This document shows, in pieces, positions 36,956 to 44,837 of a stretch of 64,000 bases of DNA; the stretch's first letter is position 1, and each line of letters opens with the position of its first letter. The translations under genes were made by a program, and so were the position numbers. The notes under the pieces were generated by a model. The model saw only the letters and a list, made by a program, of their open reading frames with translations, had not been told where the DNA came from and ran no database searches. Source of the DNA: CAWGMT01 sp963823675 (lineage in GTDB: Bacteria > Planctomycetota > Planctomycetia > Isosphaerales > Isosphaeraceae). The stretch is from positions 248,001 through 312,000 of the forward strand of contig CAWGMT010000016.1 of the NCBI GenBank assembly GCA_963823675.1. The letters are read 5' to 3'.

Positions 36956-38257
36956 TTACTTGAGCCGTTTCAAGGCCGTCAGGCTGAGCGCGTTGCCGGG
37001 AAAGTCGCGCAGCACCAAGCGATGCCAGGCTCTGGCTTCGTCGAACCGGCCCATCTTCTCGCGGAGGTCGGCCAGGCGTTGATAAAGCTCGGGGTGGGGC
37101 TTGAGGCCCAGCGTCTTGACCTCGACTACCTCGTAATAAACCCCGCGCCGGTCTGTAGCGTCCTTCGTCTCGGCAATTTGCCCCTCAGTTGCGTCCTTGC
37201 CATAATAGGACCTGCGCATTTGGCGGTAAGCGGACTGGTAGCTCTTGTAGAACTGGTCCACGCGATCGTGCTCGGCGGTCTGCCCAACCTGGCGCAGAAC
37301 GAAGCGATATCGATAGCAGACGCCCTGATTGAAGGGCTCGAACTCGAAGGCGCAGCGATAGGCCCGGACCGCCCGAGGCCAGTCCTTGGCGTTCTGGGCG
37401 ATCATCCCCTCATGCTTGGCGAAATGGGGGTCGCCAACGAGTTCCTTGGGCAGCTTCGCAAACTCAGCAGCCAGCTTCTCGGGCTCGGATGCGTTGTATA
37501 ACCCAGTAAACCAACCATCCCAGGCCTGAGGCGCGTCGGGATGCCGCCGCACTACCTCGCCTAGAATCTTGAGGCCCTCATCGCTGCGGTTGACCCGGGT
37601 CAACGCCAGGCCAAGAGTAATCGAGAGAGGGAGGTTTTCCGGATGCTGCTGGACGATCGGCTCGAACAACGGGACTTGTGACAGGGGGTCGGGCGCCTCA
37701 ATGTCGAGCCGCGACATTTCGAGAAGGATCCGCACTCGGTCTCGAGGATCGGGTTCGACTTCGTGCAACTTCATGCCCAGGCTGTGTGCTTCCTCCGTCC
37801 GGCTTTCTTTGTCGAGTAGATCGACCAGTACCCAGCCGGCTTCGGCAACGATCGGGTCGAGCTTCAGTGCCTCAGTCCAGCTCGTCTCTGCCAGGTCGTA
37901 ACGCTCCTCCTGATAGTGGGCCTTTCCTTCGAGGAACTTGACGAGCGCCGCCTGCTTCTTCGAGCCCGGACGGATGAGGCGGAGGTGCTCGAGGGCACGT
38001 TCCGGTCGCATGGCGGGTACCTCGGTGGCGAGCTGAGCCATGAGCAGATGGGCTCGATCGTCGTGGGGATAAACGCGGAGGTATTGGAGCAAACGCACCT
38101 GCGCCGCCTCGAACTGGTGGTCGCGAGCCAGAGCGAGGACCTCGTCGAGGCTCGAAGACGGCCCGATTGAGCGGCGAATGGCCAGCGCTGAAATACCACC
38201 GGCGCCAAGCACTACGGCGAGTATGGTCAAGATCAGGTTGCGTATCCGAACTTTCAT
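36956..38257 (-). CDS. Membrane-anchored TPR protein
   Basis: 433 residues from ATG 38257 (an in-frame GTG at 38296 would add 13). The chain starts MKVRIRNLILTILAVVLGAG, a signal anchor, then TPR units (DHQFEAAQVRLLQYLRVYPH; EERYDLAETSWTEALKLDP; KDWPRAVRAYRCAFEFEPFN; MGRFDEARAWHRLVLRDFPG). A charged segment around KDATEGQIAETKDATDRR lies between repeats. It is first in a two-gene minus-strand set with the TPR gene at 35628 and divergent from the TPR gene at 38475, so the 218-base gap should hold two promoters. Biological role unknown. Confidence 0.85.
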   Translation of the reverse strand: MKVRIRNLILTILAVVLGAGGISALAIRRSIGPSSSLDEVLALARDHQFEAAQVRLLQYLRVYPHDDRAHLLMAQLATEVPAMRPERALEHLRLIRPGSKKQAALVKFLEGKAHYQEERYDLAETSWTEALKLDPIVAEAGWVLVDLLDKESRTEEAHSLGMKLHEVEPDPRDRVRILLEMSRLDIEAPDPLSQVPLFEPIVQQHPENLPLSITLGLALTRVNRSDEGLKILGEVVRRHPDAPQAWDGWFTGLYNASEPEKLAAEFAKLPKELVGDPHFAKHEGMIAQNAKDWPRAVRAYRCAFEFEPFNQGVCYRYRFVLRQVGQTAEHDRVDQFYKSYQSAYRQMRRSYYGKDATEGQIAETKDATDRRGVYYEVVEVKTLGLKPHPELYQRLADLREKMGRFDEARAWHRLVLRDFPGNALSLTALKRLK

Positions 38258-38474
38258 CACGGTAAGCGCCCGGTCGTTGGTTCCGGCGGGTTTCACCCAC
38301 GTGCAAATGGCTCACCCGTGCCCGCGTGCGGCATAACCACTCGATTTTGCCATCAATTTACCCAGGGGGAAAGGCAGGATTCCTGATTGGCTCTTGCCGG
38401 CGAACCCGAAAATGGCCATCTTCAAGACTGGTTCGCTCGATTGGCGAAGGGCCCCGCGAGGATCGATCGGTTCG

Positions 38475-39777
38475 ATGTCGTTTGTGAGCGTCTCTGGGCA
38501 GCGATCATCGCGCCGCAGGCGAATGACCGTTCTGGTCATCGTGACCACCGTCGTGGCGGGTGCGCTCGCGGTCTGGCTGTGCGCGAGCGTGGCAGCGGCA
38601 TGGGACGCACGCGCGACGCGACGCGCCCTGGCGGAAGGGCGGCTGGAGGACGCCGCACAGGCAGTGGAACGCTGGCTTTTGTCTTCGCCTGGCTCGGCCG
38701 AAGCTCACTTCTATAAAGCGAGAATCGCCTGGGCTCAAAATAACCTCGCCACCACCGACGTGGAGCTGGCTCGCGCACGAGCGCCTCGGTTATTCCTGGC
38801 AGCCTTCGAACCGCCTGCTAGGCTTGCTCCTGGCCAGGACGAACGAAACCACCGAGGCCGAGACGCTTTTGCGTCAGGCGATCGAGATCGCCGGAAAGCC
38901 CGATCCGGAGGTCGCCGACGCCCTGGTTCGGATTTACCTGGGGACATTCCGGCTCAATGAGGCCCAGGAGGTCCTCGAGCACTGGGCTCGCGCTGCTCCG
39001 GACGACGCACGTCCCTATTTATTACAAACCGAAGTGGACATCCGGAATAACGCCGAGGCCGAGGTCATCATCGCGCGTTACCGCGCTGCGCTTTTGCGGA
39101 ACCCCAACCTCGATCGGGCGCGATTCGGCCTGGCCGAGCACCTTCGAATCAACCACCGATTCGCCGAGGCGAATGCCGAATACGCCGCATACCTGAAACA
39201 GAGGCCCGACGATCCCTTGGGATACTTGGGCGCGGGACAATCCGCGCTCGAAAACGGCGACGAAGCCGAGGCGGTGCGCTTGCTCGACCGCGCGCTCTTG
39301 CTCGCACCCGCGGATCCGGTTGCCCTGGCGGCGCGCGCCACGATCGAGCTTCGTCGTGGTCGCTTCGAATCGGCTCTCCACTACCTCGATCTGGCCGTCA
39401 AGTCCGATCCGTTCGATCGAGGCAATCGTTATCAGCGCATGTTGACACTGACCCGACTCGGGAGAAGGGCCGAGGCCGAGGCCGAGCGCCGGACCGTGGA
39501 GCGGCTTCAGAAGGAGCAGGAACGGTTCGGTCAGATCAGCCGTGATCTGCGCGCCAAGCCGCTCGACGCGGAACTCCGGGCCCAGGCCGCCTGCTGGCTG
39601 ATGGAGCACGGACACGAGGACGAGGCCGTTGAATGGGCCAATCTCGTGCTCAAATCCGATCCGTCTCATCCGACACTCAACCGCCTGCTCGCCGACTACT
39701 ATCGCAAGAAAGGCCAGGCTGGTCTGGCGAACCTGTACGAGGCGCACGCGGCAGCCTCTTCTGATCACGCAAGATGA
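38475..39777 (+). CDS. Membrane-anchored TPR protein (one frame change)
   Basis: Arginine-rich start (SSRRRRMT) and hydrophobic anchor (VLVIVTTVVAGALAVWLCAS), then TPR units (AEGRLEDAAQAVERWLLSSP; TNETTEAETLLRQAIEIAG; RFGLAEHLRINHRFAEANAE; RGRFESALHYLDLAVKSDP; HEDEAVEWANLVLKSDPSHP). The frame changes near 38780 in a GAGCGCC context, where VELARARA passes to LGYSWQPSNRLLGLLLAR without loss of the repeat pattern. Reconnected length is about 434 residues. ATG 38475 is preferred because the basic stretch plus anchor follows it; ATG 38523 is possible. Convergent with the TPR gene at 39788, 10 bases apart. Confidence 0.8.
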
Positions 39778-39787
39778 AGCCCAGAAA

Positions 39788-40870
39788 CTAAAGTGCATAC
39801 CGCGGCCAGTCGCGACCGGCGGCCCGAGCCGGCAGCGTGGATTGCTCACGCAATTGCTTGAGCGCCTCTTGAACCTCGTCCGCCTCGGCGGTTCGGCCGA
39901 GCTGACGGTAGACGGAAACCAGGCTGTATAACACGCTCTGCTCCCGAGGCGCAAGGGCCCGCGCCTGGTTGAGCTGCTTCAGGGCCTCCTGGCGGTCGTG
40001 GCGCCCAATGGCCAGCTTGGCGAGCTCGGCGTAGGCCTCGTACTGGGTAGGGGCCAACTCGGCCGATTGCCGGAAACACCGCTCGGCTTGATCGAGATCG
40101 CCTTGCAGAAAATTGAGTCGACCCAGGCGGTTGAGCAACGATGGATCGGTGGCTTTTGCCAGAGCCTGCGTCAATGCGAGACGGGCATCGTCGATTCGTC
40201 CACTGCTGCCCAGGTCATCGGCAAGATGGCTCCAGAAGAGATTGCGTGCCAGCGGCATTTCACGGAGATCGGGGTCGAGCTCGAGAACGCGTTTGAAGGC
40301 AACGACCGCCTGTTGCGGGTTCTTGTTGTTATGATAGACGACCCCCCGGAGCGTCGAGCCGATGACGGCGCCGTGGGAAGTGTGGTCGAGCCGCTCGGCC
40401 AGCTTGAGGAGTTCCTCCGTCTGGTTATGAGCGAGCAAGACCGCGGCGAGCCGGCGCATGGCCGTCAAGTTCTCGGGCGAGCGAGCCAGGATCTCGTTGA
40501 GCACCGGAATCCCGCGCTCGGGATGGGGGCTGCGAACCAGTCCGAAGGAACGGATCTGCAAGTCGCTGAGTGAGAGAGCGCCGGCGCGCTGGTAGTAGGC
40601 CTCGGCCGGCTCGGCGTAGTCGAGCCGGTTGAGACAATGTGCAGCCAGAAGCGCTGCCTCACGGCTCCACGGCTGCCGGCCGAGATGGTCAAGGGAATGC
40701 TCGAGGCAGTTGGCCAACTCGCCCCGGGTGTAAGAATGGCGAGCCGCGATCAATGCATCGGAACGCGTCACGTTCCATACGGTCATGGCCGAGAGCGCGA
40801 CCAGAATGGCCAGAATGGCCAAGGCGACTCCACGGCGGCGACGGATCTCGGCGAGACGTCTTGGTCCCAT
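39788..40870 (-). CDS. Membrane-anchored TPR protein downstream of DUF1559 units
   Basis: 360 residues. MGPRRLAEIRRRRG is followed by the anchor VALAILAILVALSAMTVW and TPR units (TRGELANCLEHSLDHLGRQP; NPQQAVVAFKRVLELDPDL; GDLDQAERCFRQSAELAPTQ; GRHDRQEALKQLNQARALAP). It is preceded on the same strand by two lipoprotein/DUF1559 pairs but separated from them by a strong hairpin (40893-40928), so it either has its own promoter or depends on read-through. The same gene order (DUF1559, lipoprotein, TPR) occurs at 4.3-7.2 kb. The start may also be GTG/ATG up to 40894, which would lie in the hairpin. Confidence 0.85.
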   Translation of the reverse strand: MGPRRLAEIRRRRGVALAILAILVALSAMTVWNVTRSDALIAARHSYTRGELANCLEHSLDHLGRQPWSREAALLAAHCLNRLDYAEPAEAYYQRAGALSLSDLQIRSFGLVRSPHPERGIPVLNEILARSPENLTAMRRLAAVLLAHNQTEELLKLAERLDHTSHGAVIGSTLRGVVYHNNKNPQQAVVAFKRVLELDPDLREMPLARNLFWSHLADDLGSSGRIDDARLALTQALAKATDPSLLNRLGRLNFLQGDLDQAERCFRQSAELAPTQYEAYAELAKLAIGRHDRQEALKQLNQARALAPREQSVLYSLVSVYRQLGRTAEADEVQEALKQLREQSTLPARAAGRDWPRYAL

Positions 40871-40892
40871 GTCCACGTCAAATCCAAATGAC

Positions 40893-40928
40893 ACAGTCCC
40901 AAGGCGCTTCCTGGCGCCTTGGGACTGT
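40893..40928 (-). terminator. 15-bp perfect hairpin after DUF1559 copy at 40967
   Basis: The arms 40893-40907 and 40914-40928 are exact reverse complements, with core AGTCCCAAGGCGC, around a six-base loop. It lies 38 bases beyond the stop codon of the leftward DUF1559 gene. The hairpin after the other DUF1559 gene (42716-42757) has the same core, so this is a conserved terminator of the duplicated unit. Confidence 0.8.
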
Positions 40929-40966
40929 ATTTGCTAGCCGGCGATCTCCGGGAGGGAGATCGAGGT

Positions 40967-42073
40967 TCAGAGCGCGTCGGCGCTGATCGTTTCGCCGCCG
41001 TCCGGCGTTGCAATGGCATACCACGGCTGCCAGTTGACCGAAGTCTTGATAAACCGGACCGAGCCGTCCATGAAGAGCACGTTGACTCCGCCCGGGTGGT
41101 TCGAGCTGGCGTTGTTCGCGGTAATCGTGGCGCGGCCATCGTAATTCTGGTCTGAGTATTGGCAATCAAGGCGGTTAGGCAGATTCGTGTGTGAGTAGAT
41201 CATCTCGGGCCCGTAGGCCCACCACTCGCCTTTCCAACCAAATGCTTGCTGCCCGGTGCTGTTGTAGAAGCCCGGCTGCATCTGGGCGCAACTCTGGGCG
41301 AACTGAAGATCGGTGGGAAAGGCGTTCGACTGTAATTGACCGGGGAAAAAATAGATCATTCCGAGCCCGTCCTTGCCCGGTTTTGCGGCCGGCCCTTTGA
41401 CCCACTCGCTGAATACGGCCGTGTTGCTGGTACCATCCGTGAAAGAGTTGATGCTGATCATCCGGTTCCCGATGCCATCCCAGGTGGAAAGAATATAGCC
41501 GGGACCGTTCATCTGCCAGTTCAGGCACGATGCTCCGCCGTTGATACGGCGGTTCATGCCGGAGTTGGATGGATAGTTGCTTGTGCCGGCGGGGTGGTTT
41601 GATTGCGAACCGAGGCTTCCGCAGCCCGGGGACGCACCCGGGTTGGTATCCGAGGGGCACAGGAAGGTCGTGATTTGCTGCACGATCACGCTCGCGTTAA
41701 TCATGGGGTATGGAATGCCAACATTGTCACTCGACCGGGCGCCGAAAGACATGTTCCACGCGTTGTAAGACGTCAACTGCTCCATGTATGGGAGCAGGCG
41801 GACATGCTGCGAGATATTCTGGTGCGGCTGCGGAATCGTAGCATTTGCGGAGGTCCACGCCGAATCAACGCAGAGCGGCGGCAACATCGTATAACTGCTC
41901 ACGTAGTTGCTCATCGCCAGGCCGATTTGCTTGAGGTTGTTCGTGCACTGAGACCGCCGCGCCGCCTCGCGCACCGCCTGGACAGCCGGAAGAAGCAAGG
42001 CGATCAACACTGCGATGATTGCAATCACCACCAGGAGTTCGATCAGGGTAAATCCCCGAAGTTTTCGGATCAT
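40967..42073 (-). CDS. DUF1559 pseudopilin-like protein (tandem copy 1)
   Basis: 368 residues. Prepilin-like start RGFTLIELLVVIAIIAVL, then CTNNLKQIGLAMSNYV; the C-terminus holds NHPGGVNVLFMDGSVRFI, the H-x9-DG motif of the family. It is about three quarters identical by eye to the neighbouring copy at 42798-43916; a segment around GASPGCGSLGSQSNHPAG differs in length and sequence between them. ATG 42073 has a purine-rich AGGATACCGATA sequence upstream. It follows its lipoprotein gene and ends before a strong hairpin. Cleavage by a prepilin peptidase and a surface-exposed C-terminal domain are expected from the family. Confidence 0.93.
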   Translation of the reverse strand: MIRKLRGFTLIELLVVIAIIAVLIALLLPAVQAVREAARRSQCTNNLKQIGLAMSNYVSSYTMLPPLCVDSAWTSANATIPQPHQNISQHVRLLPYMEQLTSYNAWNMSFGARSSDNVGIPYPMINASVIVQQITTFLCPSDTNPGASPGCGSLGSQSNHPAGTSNYPSNSGMNRRINGGASCLNWQMNGPGYILSTWDGIGNRMISINSFTDGTSNTAVFSEWVKGPAAKPGKDGLGMIYFFPGQLQSNAFPTDLQFAQSCAQMQPGFYNSTGQQAFGWKGEWWAYGPEMIYSHTNLPNRLDCQYSDQNYDGRATITANNASSNHPGGVNVLFMDGSVRFIKTSVNWQPWYAIATPDGGETISADAL

Positions 42074-42195
42074 TATCGGTATCCTCTTATGAAGGCGAAA
42101 CGAACACTCACCGGCAAATCGCCAATGACGTGCGATGAGAAAAACGAAGGACCATTACCTGCGTTGTATCCACCCTCCGCGAAGCGAGGCCAAGA

Positions 42196-42450
42196 TCACT
42201 TCTTGGTTGGATTCCCGCCTCTCTTGAACATGTCGTTCTGTAGCTGCTGCTGTTGTTTGCGGAGCTCTTCTTGCGTGTTTGCCGCCGGTTGAAGCGTTGC
42301 GGGCACGCCTTTCGGGTCGGGCTTGCCTGGGTCGCCAATCGACTTGGCGAGGCGATTGGCCTCCGTGTCATTGTCGGGCCCACACCCCAGCACGCCCACT
42401 ATGCCCACACAGAGAAGGGACGCGCTCAGTCCTCGAATGAACCACTTCAC
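42196..42450 (-). CDS. Small lipoprotein paired with DUF1559 (copy 1)
   Basis: 84 residues from GTG 42450. Signal peptide with lipobox LCVGIVGVLGC, then a mature part with DNDTEANRLAKS, the motif IGDPGKPDPKGVPAT, and a glutamine/lysine-rich tail. I chose GTG 42450 because an AGGAGAG box precedes it at a good distance and the paralogue at 44037 conserves the same GTG-AAG-TGG start; the frame is also open from GTG 42459. It is lipid-anchored, most likely in the outer or inner membrane facing the periplasm. It is 122 bases upstream of its DUF1559 partner in one transcription unit. Function unknown. Confidence 0.82.
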   Translation of the reverse strand: MKWFIRGLSASLLCVGIVGVLGCGPDNDTEANRLAKSIGDPGKPDPKGVPATLQPAANTQEELRKQQQQLQNDMFKRGGNPTKK

Positions 42451-42651
42451 GGGTATCACTCTCCTGTCGAATACAAACGGATTTTGACCGACACGTCAAG
42501 TTCGCACGCTGAACTTGCTCACGGACCGCGTCACGATGCAGCCACGACTCCCCGAAGACGCGCAATTCCACCGTTCGAGCCCCGCTGACGAACCGATGAC
42601 CCAGCAACTGACAATTGGCGAAAGGTGAAGAACCTGAGTACCGTCCCTGAA

Positions 42652-42679
42652 GCTATGCGATTTGACGAACTTCTGTCAA
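42652..42679 (-). promoter_or_regulatory. Putative sigma70-type promoter of lipoprotein-DUF1559 unit 1
   Basis: A perfect -35 TTGACA (42679-42674) is followed after 16 bases by CATAGC (42657-42652) as a weak -10. The -35 and the bases TCGCATA around the -10 are conserved in the duplicated unit at 44676-44703. It lies just downstream of the terminator of the preceding unit. The implied leader is about 195 bases. Confidence 0.5.
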
Positions 42680-42715
42680 CAAAAATCTTATCGACTTATT
42701 CGAAAACGTCGAAAC

Positions 42716-42757
42716 AACAAAGTCCCAAGGCGCTTTCAAGCGCCTTGGGACTTTGTT
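42716..42757 (-). terminator. 20-bp perfect hairpin after DUF1559 copy at 42798
   Basis: The arms 42716-42735 and 42738-42757 are exact reverse complements, with core AGTCCCAAGGCGC. On the minus strand the stem is followed by GTTTCGACG after a TTTGTT arm end, giving a U-rich 3' side. It is placed 41 bases after the stop codon. This is a strong Rho-independent terminator candidate. Confidence 0.85.
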
Positions 42758-42797
42758 GGCTAGCTGAGGACCGCGAGGGCGAAGAGGCGATCAAGGC

Positions 42798-43916
42798 TCA
42801 AAGCGCGTCGGCGCTGATCGTTTCACTACCGTCCGGGGTGGCAATCGCATACCATGGCTGCCAGTTGACGGAACTCTTGATGAACCGAACCGAGCCATCC
42901 ATGAAGAGCACGTTCACTCCGCCCGGATGGTTCGAGCTGGCGTTGTTGCCGGTAATCGTGCCGCGCCCGTCTTGACCGATGTCGGAATACTGGCAGGACA
43001 GGCGGTTGGGCAGGTTCGTATGCGAGTACATGATCCCGCCGCAAAAAGTCCACCACTCGCCCTTCCAACCCCACTGCTGCTGCCCGGTGTTGTTGTAGAA
43101 GCCCGGCTTCATCTGGGCGCAGCTCTGGGCGAACTGGAGATCCGTCGGGAAGGCGTTCGACTGCAATTGACCCGGGAAATAATACACCATTCCCAGCCCG
43201 TCCTTGCCTGGCAATCCGGCCGGCCCTTTGACCCATTCGCTGAAAATGGCCGTGTTGCTGGCACCATCGGTGAACGAATTGATGCTGATCATCCGGTTGC
43301 CGATGCCATCCCACGTCGAGAGAATATAGCCGGGACCGTTCATCTGCCAGTTCAGGCAGGATGCTCCGCCGTTGATGCGGCGGTTCATGCCGATGTTGGG
43401 TGGATAGTTGGTCGCACCGGCAAGTCTGTTGCCGATAAACGCACCGAAAGTTCCGGCGTCGGCACCGATCGTGACCGAACCCGGGTTGGTATCCGATGGG
43501 CACAGGAAGGTCGTGATCTGCTGCACGATCACGCTGGCGTTGATCGATTGGTATGCAATGCCGACGTTGTCAGACCAGCGGGCGCCGAAAGCCATGTTCC
43601 AGGAGTTGTACGAAGTCACCTGCTCCAGGTAAGGGAGCAGGCGGACATGTGTCGAGCAATTCTGGTGCGGCTCTGGAAGCGTAGCATTCGCGGAGTTCCA
43701 CGCCGAATCAACGGCGATTGGCGGCAACATCGTATTGCTGCTCACGTAGTTGTGCATCGCCAGGCCGAATTGCTTGAGATTGTTGGTGCACTGAGACCGT
43801 CGCGCTGCCTCACGCGCTGCCTGGACAGCCGGCAGGAGCAAGGCAATCAAAACTGCGATGATTGCAATCACCACCAGGAGTTCGATCAGGGTAAATCCCC
43901 GAGTTTTTCGGATCAT
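42798..43916 (-). CDS. DUF1559 pseudopilin-like protein (tandem copy 2)
   Basis: 372 residues. Prepilin-like N-terminus RGFTLIELLVVIAIIAVL, CTNNLKQFGLAMHNYV, and the C-terminal NHPGGVNVLFMDGSVRFI motif. Very similar to the copy at 40967-42073 over most of its length, including identical runs such as FTDGASNTAIFSEWVKGP with one or two changes. The segment after CPSDTNPG is different (SVTIGADAGTFGAFIGNRLA), so that surface loop diverged faster. It follows its own lipoprotein gene and precedes the hairpin at 42716-42757. Confidence 0.93.
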   Translation of the reverse strand: MIRKTRGFTLIELLVVIAIIAVLIALLLPAVQAAREAARRSQCTNNLKQFGLAMHNYVSSNTMLPPIAVDSAWNSANATLPEPHQNCSTHVRLLPYLEQVTSYNSWNMAFGARWSDNVGIAYQSINASVIVQQITTFLCPSDTNPGSVTIGADAGTFGAFIGNRLAGATNYPPNIGMNRRINGGASCLNWQMNGPGYILSTWDGIGNRMISINSFTDGASNTAIFSEWVKGPAGLPGKDGLGMVYYFPGQLQSNAFPTDLQFAQSCAQMKPGFYNNTGQQQWGWKGEWWTFCGGIMYSHTNLPNRLSCQYSDIGQDGRGTITGNNASSNHPGGVNVLFMDGSVRFIKSSVNWQPWYAIATPDGSETISADAL

Positions 43917-44036
43917 GATCGGTATCCTTTACGAAGACGAAAAGAACGGCCACCGGCACATCGCTAATGATGCGCTACCAGAGAAACGAAGAATCAGTAC
44001 CTGCGTTGCATCCACCCTCCGCGAAGCCAGGCCAAA

Positions 44037-44288
44037 TCACTTTTTGGCGCCGCCGTAGCCTCCCTTGAACATCTCGTCGTTCTTTTTCTTCTGTCGCTCG
44101 TAGGCCTCTGCCTGGGACTTCGGGGGTGGCTCTATCGTAGCGGGCATGCCTTTGGGGTCAGGCTTCCCTGGGTCGCCGATCGCAGTCCCGCGATTGGCCT
44201 CCGTTTCATTGTCGGGACCACATCCCAGCACCCCGAGCATGCCCACACAGAGAAGGGACGCGCTCAATCCTCGCATGAACCACTTCAC
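44037..44288 (-). CDS. Small lipoprotein paired with DUF1559 (copy 2)
   Basis: 83 residues from GTG 44288, which an AGGAGAG box precedes. Lipobox GMLGVLGC; the mature part has DNETEANRG, IGDPGKPDPKGMPAT and a lysine-rich tail ending GGYGGAKK. The signal peptide and the IGDPGKPDPKG block are almost the same as in the copy at 42196, while the tails diverge. The frame is open upstream to 44351, but that part shows no conservation. It is first in its transcription unit, about 380 bases after the putative promoter. Function unknown. Confidence 0.82.
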   Translation of the reverse strand: MKWFMRGLSASLLCVGMLGVLGCGPDNETEANRGTAIGDPGKPDPKGMPATIEPPPKSQAEAYERQKKKNDEMFKGGYGGAKK

Positions 44289-44837
44289 GGGTATCGCTCT
44301 CCTGTGGAAAACAAGATGAAGAACAACGCGACGGTATTCCTTGCTCGACACGCAGATTGATCGGCCTGCCGGCAGACCGGACCCCCCACGTGCTCGAGTC
44401 GCTCAGCGCATCACGCCGCTGCGCGACTCCGAGATCCCCGGCTCAACGTTCGGCCCTGTGGTTTCTGGCGTCGACTCACACCAACATTCGGTGCAGCACC
44501 CTGGCTACTTTAACTCACGGAGTAAGTTCGCAAGAGGAACTCGCTCACCCGCCGCGCCATGATGCAGCCACCACTTCCCCGAGACGCGCAAACCACGCTT
44601 CGAGCCCAGCGAAGAACCCACGACCAGATAACGGAAAGTTGGAGAAAGGTGAAGAACCTGAGTAATATCGCAGAACTTATGCGAATCGGCCGCGTTCTGT
44701 CAACGAAAATCTTGTTGGATTTGAGATCTCTTAACGTTGTCATACTTCACGCGACCGGCCGCGAGACCAGGATCCCGCTAAAATTAAAGCGGGTTCCAGA
44801 TCATGATCAGTCCATCGAATCGATCGGGAGATCAGCC
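44289..44837. other. Intergenic region with long leader of unit 2
   Basis: About 550 bases between the leftward lipoprotein gene and the rightward sulfatase gene. The part 44520-44703 is homologous to 42490-42679 and holds the promoter at 44676-44703 plus a conserved leader. A small hairpin (CCCGCT with AGCGGG around an A-rich loop, near 44776-44796) precedes the sulfatase start. No gene is supported here. Confidence 0.55.
44676..44703 (-). promoter_or_regulatory. Putative sigma70-type promoter of lipoprotein-DUF1559 unit 2
   Basis: A perfect -35 TTGACA (44703-44698), a 16-base spacer and CATAAG (44681-44676) as a -10 with four of six matches. Conservation with 42652-42679 supports it. The leader to GTG 44288 would be about 380 bases, twice that of unit 1. 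Confidence 0.5.

Larger units (their letters stand above)
40893..44703 (-). repeat. Tandem duplication of a promoter-lipoprotein-DUF1559-terminator unit
   Basis: Two units read leftward: 44703-42716 and 42679-40893. Each has a TTGACA promoter, a conserved leader with AAGGTGAAGAACCTGAGTA (plus-strand sense), a small lipoprotein gene, a DUF1559 gene, and a hairpin with core AGTCCCAAGGCGC. Coding and non-coding parts are both clearly homologous, so the whole transcription unit was duplicated. Confidence 0.85.
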
